From contig CM070504.1 of NCBI GenBank assembly GCA_036346375.1, positions 5,887,890-5,951,889 of the forward strand: DNA of 64,000 bases, written 5' to 3'. Both the position numbers and the translations under genes were made by a program. This stretch comes from Guadua angustifolia (lineage: Eukaryota; Streptophyta; Magnoliopsida; Poales; Poaceae). The notes beneath the pieces are model-generated. The model did no database searches. It saw nothing but the letters and a program-made list of their open reading frames with translations, and was not told where the DNA came from. Shown here one piece after another: positions 56,495-64,000 of the stretch. Each line of letters opens with the position of its first letter. Position 1 is the first letter of the stretch.

Positions 56495-58243
56495 ATGGCT
56501 GCTCGACCACCGGCTGGCGATCATCGGCGAACTAGGCAGTATCAAGCCAGAGGGGAACCAGTGGGTGCTCACGGCGGAAGGGGGTTCGTTCCACGCCCTT
56601 ATCGCGGCCATGGTTTTGCCGGTCGTGGGATCAATGGAGCAGGACGTGGTCATGACCATGCTGGTCGGGGAGGCTTCAATTCTAGCCGTGGTGGTCTTCT
56701 TGGTCGAGGAGGTGCGGTCGGAATGGAGCAGGTGGGTGCTACTGGTCTTCATCGTTCCACAAACCAGCGTCCTCATCATCACAGTGGCGTGCCGGGCATG
56801 CGTGATCAAGCTCAGGGCGGCAATGAGACACTTCCTGTTAGGGAAGTGGTTTCTAATCCTGATTCGGTGAAAGCGAAAAAGCCAAGGCCGCCTTTCTGCT
56901 TTCGATGTAAGTGTGCTGGTCATATTCAAGAGAATTGCAATGCAGACCTGGATTGTTATATTTGCAATAAGCACAATTCACATTTGGCAGCTAAGTGTCC
57001 GATACTCAAGATGCCAAAGTTTGCGGTATCAATGTCTGGCTGTGCCAAAAATGAGATGTGTTTTTTTCGGATTCCTGAGTTTGATTTCAAATTAGAGGTT
57101 CCAGACCCTGCCCCTACTGCTTTGATTACAGTGAGTGGTGGTAATCTTGATGCTGCGTCTGTCCAGATAGAGCTAGCTAAGCTGTCTAGGGTAGAATGGA
57201 ACTGGGAAGCTTTGCATCATGGGGTTGATGCCTTTTTGGTGGCTTTTCCATCGGAGGATGAATTGCTTCGTATGGCAGATATAGAATATAAACTGAAAAG
57301 TGGGATCACACTTAAAATTAGTCAATGGGAATTGAATGGAGATGCGACTCCGGCTTACCAGTTAGGTGAAGTTTGGGTGCGTGTCACTGGAGTTCCACAC
57401 GCGTGGCGTCATTATTTGGGCTTCTGGGCAATTGGTTCTATGATTGGCACCACACTTGAGGTAGATATGTTAACATATCGGAAGAAAGGAGTTGTACGCT
57501 TATTGGTTGGTGTACTGGACACACAATTGTTGCCCTTGACAACAGACATTGTATTTCATAAAGTGGGATATGATATAACATTCACACCTGAGGAGCCGGA
57601 TTTTGTGCCTGCTGTTTCTCAAACTGTTATTGATAATGAGAACGAAGAGGGAGGTAACAAAGGGGATGAGGCTTCAAAAGAGAAGGATGAGCAAAACCTC
57701 AAGAAGCCTAAGAATGTGACAGAGGATTCCACCTCCAAAGGTTGTAATGAAAGACAAGGGTCAGCGGCAATGCAAGTGGATGATAGTGAGGGTAATTGCC
57801 ACACGACCACAGATTTGTCAGGGGTGATAGCAGTAACGCCGCTGGGAAAAAAACCATTTATCAGGTCATTGAAAAATGGTATTTTTGATGGTGATAAGAC
57901 TTATGGCTCAATCTGGGTGACAAAAGTGGGTAAGAAAAGGCATTCCAATTTGAAGCAGCGCCCAAATTCTGGTGATGTTCGGTTGGGACAGGAAATTGCA
58001 TCAGACAATACTGTCTTGGCTAATATGGACTCGCCGGGACGTTTTTATTCTGGAGTGGAGCAGGGGGTCTCTGAGTGTGGGAATCAGATGTTCTTGACTG
58101 ATGTTGTTACCTTGCCGGATGATGCACAGCAGATGGAGGAGACTCCAAATGTTCAAGGCCTGTTAGCCGATGATCTGTTTGTGCGGTCGCCGAGAGGTTC
58201 TGGAAGGGCGCAGGATGTCACCGGTATCTTGCAGAGTGCTTAA
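56495..58243 (+). CDS. LINE ORF1 (nucleic-acid-binding, DUF4283-like and CCHC zinc knuckles)
   Basis: Open for 582 codons. Residues 20-75 are Gly/Arg-rich ('RPYRGHGFAGRGINGAGRG'). Residues about 130-160 hold paired zinc knuckles: C-F-R-C-K-C-A-G-H-I-Q-E-N-C, then C-Y-I-C-N-K..H..C. The middle (about 195-330) looks like DUF4283 ('FPSEDELLRMADIEYKLKSG', 'VWVRVTGVPHAWRHYLGFWA'). The rest is acidic. ORF1 coats LINE RNA to form the transposition particle. It is on the inverted half of the LINE, next to the 5' UTR. Continuing frames after 58243 are broken, so the original ORF1 may have been longer. Confidence 0.88.
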   Translation: MAARPPAGDHRRTRQYQARGEPVGAHGGRGFVPRPYRGHGFAGRGINGAGRGHDHAGRGGFNSSRGGLLGRGGAVGMEQVGATGLHRSTNQRPHHHSGVPGMRDQAQGGNETLPVREVVSNPDSVKAKKPRPPFCFRCKCAGHIQENCNADLDCYICNKHNSHLAAKCPILKMPKFAVSMSGCAKNEMCFFRIPEFDFKLEVPDPAPTALITVSGGNLDAASVQIELAKLSRVEWNWEALHHGVDAFLVAFPSEDELLRMADIEYKLKSGITLKISQWELNGDATPAYQLGEVWVRVTGVPHAWRHYLGFWAIGSMIGTTLEVDMLTYRKKGVVRLLVGVLDTQLLPLTTDIVFHKVGYDITFTPEEPDFVPAVSQTVIDNENEEGGNKGDEASKEKDEQNLKKPKNVTEDSTSKGCNERQGSAAMQVDDSEGNCHTTTDLSGVIAVTPLGKKPFIRSLKNGIFDGDKTYGSIWVTKVGKKRHSNLKQRPNSGDVRLGQEIASDNTVLANMDSPGRFYSGVEQGVSECGNQMFLTDVVTLPDDAQQMEETPNVQGLLADDLFVRSPRGSGRAQDVTGILQSA

Positions 58244-59408
58244 TCTTGATCTTTGTTCGATTGCGGTTGATGTCTGATTAGTGGAAGACATTTCAAATTC
58301 CAATGGTCAATCAGTGAATGGTCAATCAGCGGATCAGGTATGATGATCACGATCGCTGCCGTCTCCTTGTGTTGGTGGTGATGTTGTGTCGGGACAGGAT
58401 ATGGTCACCGAGATGACAGATTGGGTTGTTGAGAAATCTTGTTCTCCTGACTGTCTTCAAATTGGATTGTCGCATGGGGCGTCCTTCGAAGGGGCTGACC
58501 ATCAGGTGTCCAGTACTGGTGTTGCCTCATTGCCGAATGGAGTAGTGAGCAGGAATGAGGAGAGTCTTGAATTACAAGGTCAGACATTGGTTGAAGAGCA
58601 TGTGCCGCTGCCTGTGTTCTTTGGAAAGCAGTCCAGTACTGGTGTTGCCACATTGCCGAATGGAGTAGTGAGCACAAATGAGGAGAGTCCTGAATTACAA
58701 GGTCGAACCTTTGGTTGAAGAGTGTGTGCATTGCTGTGTCCTCGGAAAGCAAAATTACATGGATCACACAAGAGGTATGAGTCTCAATAACTATAATTAC
58801 AGGAATGGGCTCGCCAGTAGTCAAAGGTCTAACATATTTGCCATGATGGTACCTCTTTGGCGGATGTTAGTATGATGAGCGAGCAATGTCTCGTCTGGCA
58901 AACAAAAACTTGGACTCGGAGCGAGGCTCAAGGCGATGGTCGCTCTCATGGGGCTTCATTTTCGTCTTCGACTTCACTTTACATGGAGCCAGGTAAATAT
59001 TCTACCGATCAGCCCTCTATTATTACTTCAAAGTCTGATATTTCCGCAATGAACTTATACAACTTAGGCTTTAGAATGTCCTAGTTGCACTGAAATCGAT
59101 TTAGTTCATGCTCTTGCAAGGGCTGAAAATGATAGAGTTAAAATGCATTCAGTTAACAAAAGGGAGCTCAACAATGTTTCCGTTGATGGTACTATGGTTA
59201 ATCGCATAGAGTCAAGTGATGACAAAGCTGCTGATGTTAACAGTGACTTACTCGCACATTTGATTCAAGACGTGTCGGAAGTTGACATGCAGACGGAGGA
59301 TCTAGATATGCGTTTATGTGATATCTTGGCCTCCTCTCGGCTGTCACGTAGGAATCGGAAAGGTAGAAACAAAAAACTAACAGTAATAAAGCTAATAAAT
59401 AGTTTATT
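58244..59408 (+). pseudogene. LINE ORF1-ORF2 linker with a 123-bp tandem duplication
   Basis: Short plus-strand frames separated by stops. The stretch at 58510-58755 contains two copies, 123 bp apart, of 'ccagtactggtgttgcc', 'attgccgaatggagtagtga' and 'gaggagagtc.tgaattaca'. Since 123 bp is 41 codons the duplication keeps frame. The region probably encoded the acidic C-terminal part of ORF1. Confidence 0.65.
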
Positions 59409-60099
59409 ATGAAAGGTTTCTTTTGGAATAGCAGAGGTCTCTCAGACTTGGCTAAGTTTCGGTATATTTCGGAAGTGGTTAAAGAAAATAAGCTAGATTT
59501 TATCGCTTTAATGAAAACAGGCAAACAAGATATGTCCAAATCGAAGCTGGCACGTCTATCAGGAGGTGTCGATTTCGTTTGGCATTGTCTACCTCCTAGA
59601 GGGAGGTCGGGGGGTATTCTGTTAGGTATCAATACTGCATCATTCGATTTATCATTGATTATTGAAGGGGAATTTTTAATCAAATTCCATCTAATCAATA
59701 AGTCGGATAAATTTGAATGGGTCCTTATGGCAGTGTACGGTCCAGCTCAGGATGATCTCAAATCAGCTTTCTGGCTGAACTGGTAAGAACTTGCCAGCAT
59801 AATTCTCTCCCAACTCTGATTGGAGGAGATTTTAACATTATGCGCAGTAGTAAGGAAAAGAATAAGGATAGTTTCAGTGTGCGTTGGCCCTTTTTATTTA
59901 ATGCTGTGATTGACAGTTTGGATTTACGGGAGATCGAGCTCACTGGACGTCAATTCACTTGGGCCAATTCCTTATATAGTCCCACGTATGAGAAGTTAGA
60001 TAGAGTTCTTATGTCTACCGAATGGGAGTTTAAATTCCCGTTGGTCTCTGTCCAAGCCCTGGACAGGGGCATTTCGGATCATACTCCTCTAATTCTTAT
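59409..60099 (+). pseudogene. LINE ORF2 endonuclease domain (inverted half)
   Basis: Starts 'MKGFFWNSRGLSDLAKFRYI' (L1 endonuclease N-terminus with the catalytic Asn in WNSRGL). The usual ETK reads 'MKTGKQ', so the catalytic Glu is lost. It continues 'RGRSGGILLGIN', 'VLMAVYGPAQDD', and after a frameshift near 59785 'LIGGDFNIMR', 'ELTGRQFTWANS', 'YEKLDRVLMSTEWE', 'GISDHTPLIL', where it meets the TSD. Downstream codons in that frame are flanking DNA. Confidence 0.88.
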
Positions 60100-60112
60100 C
60101 GAGCAACTTCAT

Positions 60113-60519
60113 ATATCAAATCAGCTCAATACGATCAATAATCATGACATTGCAAACCCTGGTGCCACCCAGAAGATAGCGCACTCCTTCCCTGACAGTA
60201 GGCATTCAACAACAGCAGCAACGGAGAGCAATAAAGGTGTCATGCAAATCAAATATGTACATAATGTAAATATTCCACGGAAAATGTATTACCCTCAGGT
60301 CTTCGTTGGTTGGTATGTTCTGCTGCCGCCGAGAAGTTGTCGATCATCAACATGGTTGGGTTGCTCAAAACAAAATTTTTTTCTCATCATTTTAGTTAAT
60401 TTAGCTATAGTTATTCAGATATCGTATTTGACTATACATATTCCGATTAAAAGAAATAGTGCCAATCATGAAGTGTAAATTGATTTTTTTTATAATAATG
60501 AGCACGTACTTGTTCCCAC
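60113..60519. other. Flanking DNA beyond the LINE, no gene assigned
   Basis: The LINE frame happens to stay open to 60478, but homology ends at 60099. Peptide sequence after that point has no recognisable domain. Confidence 0.45.
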
Positions 60520-60522
60520 TAT

Positions 60523-60931
60523 CACTACCTGGAAAACAACCTTTAGTCCCGGTTAGCAACTGGTTTTAGTCCCGATTGTCAAACCGGGACAGCCCATCCG
60601 GGACTAAAGGTCATAGATCTTTAGTCCCGGTTCGTTTAACCGGGACTATAGCCCTCCTACGGTGTAGAAAATATCTAAAAATTATGGCGAACCCAAGACT
60701 CGAACCTGGAACCTCGTGACTCCAGCCTCACCTTTCTAACCAACCCCCCACCATCGCGTACTGATATACATAGAATATGCATTCCTTTTGAACTTTCCTC
60801 AAATGAGGCATCAGTATGAAAGCCCACGACAATCCTGTAGCCAATAAACCGGTACTGAAGCTCTCATCAGTACGGGTTCAAATCCAACCGGGACTGATGA
60901 GCCGGTATGGAAGGTCTGATCTGTAGTAGTG
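60523..60931. mobile_element. CACTA-type non-autonomous element (MITE), TSD TAT
   Basis: Termini 'cactacctggaaaacaacc' and 'gatctgtagtagtg', TAT at 60520-60522 and 60932-60934, and subterminal 'tttagtcccggtt' repeats in both orientations are diagnostic of CACTA-derived small elements in grasses. The 409-bp interior has no ORF of note but includes a tRNA-like B-box block (60683-60757). Confidence 0.9.
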
Positions 60932-60934
60932 TAT

Positions 60935-62231
60935 ATCATTGATGCTTTTCATTAAGGGCTGCCAAAAATAGAGATTTGGTGATTTTGTTTGATTAATTCT
61001 GATCTGATCTAGTTTAAAAGCTTAGGAAGATTCTCTAATAGCATCCCATGGTTATGGTTTCTTAACTACATTTTGGATCCATCGAAACGAGGAATATATA
61101 GATGTTTTATTTTATTTTTGAGAATTTCTAATATATTTTTCCTTAGTAGCACTAATAACATCTAGTGGTTATGATTTGTTAACCATGATTATGGTCTATG
61201 GAATGTTTTAATTTTTTTTAAAAATTAGCATTTTCTTTTTCTTAGTAGCTATAAACCATCCGATGTTTCTTTTTTTTAAATAGAATTTCTATCATATTTA
61301 TCTTTTTTTTCTTATAGCAATAAACTATAGCCTTTTATTATATAATAGATACACAATTATTTAAGCTTGCTATTTTTCTCAAACAAAAGTTCTTATATGA
61401 GATGACGAATTATATATCTAAAGTTATATGCATGATAATCTGTATATCCAACTAACTAAACTTTACACCAATTTATAATACTTTCACAACCAACGAAATT
61501 TGTGAAAGGACTTGTAGTCGAATAAATTGCTAATGCAATCTTATAGACTGGTAGATATAATCAGCCCAATTGCTTCCGTTTGCACTATTGACACCTTGTG
61601 TATTCTCCACGTATGTTGTCAAGAATGGCTATTATACTAAGCACAAAAAAGAATGTAAGTAATTAAGAAATATCAGAAATTTTGAAGAAGAAATCTGGGG
61701 CACAACCAAATTAATAAGCACCACAAAAATTGATCGGAATTCATAAACAAAGGCATACTTTAAATTGACAAAGCAAAGCAAACTAAAATTACCAATCACG
61801 TCCTGCAACCGGCACTAATTAACTAGACGACAACATACAATTACCTACTGACGAGATACACTTAGGAATCACGCAAAATATCTACACAATCCTTGGGTCT
61901 ATTTGATTTGTTGCATACTCTTATGTTCACCATTTGGTTTAGTAGTTAAAAAAATCATGGTATGGAAAGTGTAGCAAAAGGATGTGCCTATAAGCATCTT
62001 TTTTTGCGTAACTCTTTTTTGTCAACTGTTTCATGCATTTTGTCCACTAAATATTCATTAGGTATTATTTGTCATAAAACCAAACAAACCCTTTCACATA
62101 CAGGATCCTAAATATTGGATTTATCTCTTGAAAGCAATTTTTCTATGATATCAATTCCTAGTAAGCAATACCAAACTAGTAGACAACGGGTCCTCTACAC
62201 CCACACCGAAGAGAGACAACACCATCTAAGG
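60935..62231. other. AT-rich intergenic
   Basis: No gene. Loose repeats of 'tagcaataaactat' and 'ttttcttagtagc' lie at 61130-61330. Nothing else was recognised. Confidence 0.5.
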
Positions 62232-62562
62232 CCATGTTTGGATGGACTAGAGCTAATTGTTAGTTGGCTAATGGCTAGAGCTAATTGTTAGCCAGCTAAT
62301 AATTAGTCCATCTAAAATTAGTCCAGGGCTGTTTGGATACATGGCTAATGGTTGGACTAATTTCTTTGAAAAGTCATGTCTCCCCCTCATAATATGTCTG
62401 CCCCTCATAATGGCGAGGGTATTTCAGACTTTTCCCAGCGTGTTACATGCTTTTAGTCCAAATTAGCTCCCACCCACCAACTAATGGACTAATTGTTAGT
62501 TGAGGGGTTGGCTAAAAATTAGCCCACCTATTAGTCTTCCTGTTTGGATAGACTAGGGCCCT
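62232..62562. mobile_element. MITE-like block of ttagtcc/ggactaa repeats
   Basis: Begins 'aaggccatgtttggatgg' and contains repeated 'ggctaatggctagagc', 'aattagtccatctaaaatta' and two further 'ctgtttggat.' termini, so two related MITEs are probably fused or nested. It resembles the outer MITE at 44102-44804. Exact ends were not resolved. Confidence 0.55.
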
Positions 62563-64000
62563 GTTTGTTTCGGCTTTTTTTCTGGCTTAAAACTAAAAAA
62601 GCTAAAAGCTGAAACAAACGGATAGCTTTTAAGCTGGGCTTAAAAAAAGCCAAAAGCCACCTATGAACTATAAGCTAAAAGCCAATATGAGGTGGCTTTT
62701 TTTGGCTTTTGCGGATTGGAATTTGTATTTGTCATTGAAGTTGTAATATATTTACCCACCAATGCCATCCATATATAAAGGAAAGTTCTATCGTTTTTTT
62801 GCTATTCCCCTCCCACCCATCGCCTGTTCCCGTGAGTCCTGCCGGCGCGGTCTCCCTCGCGACTAGGGTTTGCCGCCGGCGCCCTCCTCATCAACGAGCT
62901 TCCTCGGCGCCGGCTCCTCCTCTCCGGCTCCCTCATCTCATCGCCTGAAACCGGCGGCGGCCTCTCCCATGACAGCCCGTGGCAGCCTCCTCCCCGCGAC
63001 AAGCGCGGCGCCCTCCTCCCCGACTCCCTCACCCCGGCGCCCTCCTCCTCGGCGACAAGCCGTGGCGCAAGCCTCTATCCTCCCTCCTTCCGCCGCCATC
63101 CTCCTCCCTCGGCGATTCAATCGAACGCGAAGGTATTTTCTGCATTTGAAACCCATCCCAATGGCGTGTTAATTGTTGGCTTGCTCATGGCGGTCATGAA
63201 ACAACCTATTGAATCACAAATTGAAACCTTCTTCTGGGATGCCAAGGCTAAGTTTGGAGCTCTTCGATCCAGACCCTCCAGTGATGTTGGCGGCATGATC
63301 ACTGACTTGGATTAGTAGTTCTTTCTTTGCAATGTGTAATTAGAGTAGAAGTGTTTCCATTGTTCATGATTGTTCTAGTGCGGTATGCTACTAGTAGGTT
63401 GTACATATCAGCGATCAATTTGTCCCAGAAAAATTGGTACTTAACCGTGCTCTGGGCAAGTAATTTCACTTTATTTATCTTCACAAATCACATGTGCATG
63501 GAACTTAATTCGACAAGAAATTGTAGAAGCAAGGAAACCTAAAGAAAACTGTGGTCATGAAACAACCCATTTGAATCACAAATTCACATTTGTCTACTGC
63601 AGTTTATTTCCTAATGGTTTTATTTCTGGGAATGAAATAGGCTTATGTTCCTGATTATAGTAGCTAATTTATTCCTGGACTAACATTCAACATCTGCGAA
63701 GTCATATTGGCTTGGCACTGGAGTTACTCCTGATTTTAGTGAAGAATATTTGCCACTGCATACTGCTGCTCGTCTGGCATTGTATGGTCATTTTCTGTAG
63801 TTGAGCACCTATGTGTTTATTGCAATCAATTTGGTTAATTTGAGTAGATACAGTTGCTGTCTTGCTGATATATGCTTAGTTCGATAAATGTCTACCTGCT
63901 CCATTTGTTCAGTACCATTTCCTTGTGCATTACTCCATGGCAAGTAGCCAACACATGGATCAGAAGTTCACAGGAATCATTGTTCATGTTTATAAAATAT
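62563..64000. mobile_element. Left part of a larger transposon-like element running off the window
   Basis: Starts 'gggccctgtttgtttcggc', a TIR common to grass MITEs and their larger relatives, followed by 'ggcttaaaact..aaaaagc' inverted motifs. A C-rich block (62800-63130) looks like a promoter plus first exon with a donor-like 'gaaggtatttt', then AT-rich, intron-like sequence in which 'ggtcatgaaacaac' recurs at 63198 and 63552. Short ORFs in the C-rich block are probably spurious. The right end is outside the window. Confidence 0.4.

Larger units (their letters stand above)
52939..60099 (-). mobile_element. L1 LINE with 5' inversion (twin priming), carrying a hAT-like insert
   Basis: One insertion flanked by the 13-bp TSD 'cgagcaacttcat' (52926-52938, 60100-60112). 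The 3' half (about 56395 down to 52939, ending in A9) is in minus orientation with reverse transcriptase and tail. The 5' half (about 56400-60099: 5' UTR, ORF1, endonuclease) is inverted, on the plus strand. The 5' end of the element lies at the internal junction and the endonuclease end abuts the TSD, the geometry predicted by twin priming. By comparison with LINE-A about 1.2 kb between endonuclease and the RT 'RQGDP' box is missing. A hAT-like element sits at 53366-54935. Confidence 0.88.

Noticed and set aside
60100..60478. C-terminal extension of the LINE endonuclease ORF
   Set aside because: The frame stays open by chance past the TSD at 60100-60112. Homology ends at 60099.
62802..63172. 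Short ORFs in a C-rich block near the window end
   Set aside because: Low-complexity Pro/Ser/Arg translations open on both strands inside a transposon-like element.

Overview
The window looks like nuclear DNA of a grass (Poaceae), probably panicoid. The evidence is interrupted genes with GT-AG introns, dense nested MITEs, plant L1 LINEs, a Tat-type Gypsy element, a TRIM (miniature LTR element) and SINEs, plus monocot-style NLR and terpene synthase genes. No bacterial genes, rRNA, tRNA genes or CRISPR arrays were seen. No computation or database search was run. Domain and family calls rest on motifs read by eye, and species cannot be fixed.

Layout. 1-3100: AT-rich sequence with a ~185-bp tandem repeat, an inverted-motif block, a duplicated ~230-bp block and a Tourist-type MITE. 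3113-12196 (minus): one CC-NB-ARC-LRR resistance gene in five pieces, split by LINE-B, a rearranged TRIM and LINE-A. Each insertion is bounded by target-site duplications (TSDs) that restore the NLR reading frame when collapsed. 12200-17300: LTR-like and AT-rich sequence with a MITE. 17653-20728 (minus): a seven-exon class III sesquiterpene-synthase-type gene with every splice site readable and one frameshift. 20900-32570: repeats, MITEs, a truncated LINE, a 55-bp LINE tail and an orphan exon-like ORF. 32573-40318 (minus): a Tat-lineage Gypsy element truncated in its reverse transcriptase. 40322-46900: MITEs, a SINE and an orphan exon. 46967-51664 (plus): an intact five-exon receptor-like cytoplasmic kinase of subfamily VII (RIPK/PBL type), the best-preserved gene. 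52939-60099: an L1 LINE whose 5' half is inverted (twin priming), with a hAT-like element inside it. 60100-64000: a CACTA-type MITE, further MITEs and the edge of a larger element.

Biology. The three host genes recognised all belong to defence-related families: an NLR (dead), a terpene synthase (probably dead or recently broken) and an RLCK-VII kinase (apparently functional). Nothing in the sequence shows they act together. Most of the window is a record of transposition: TPRT insertions at every length from 13 bp to over 7 kb, all dated relative to each other by nesting and TSDs.
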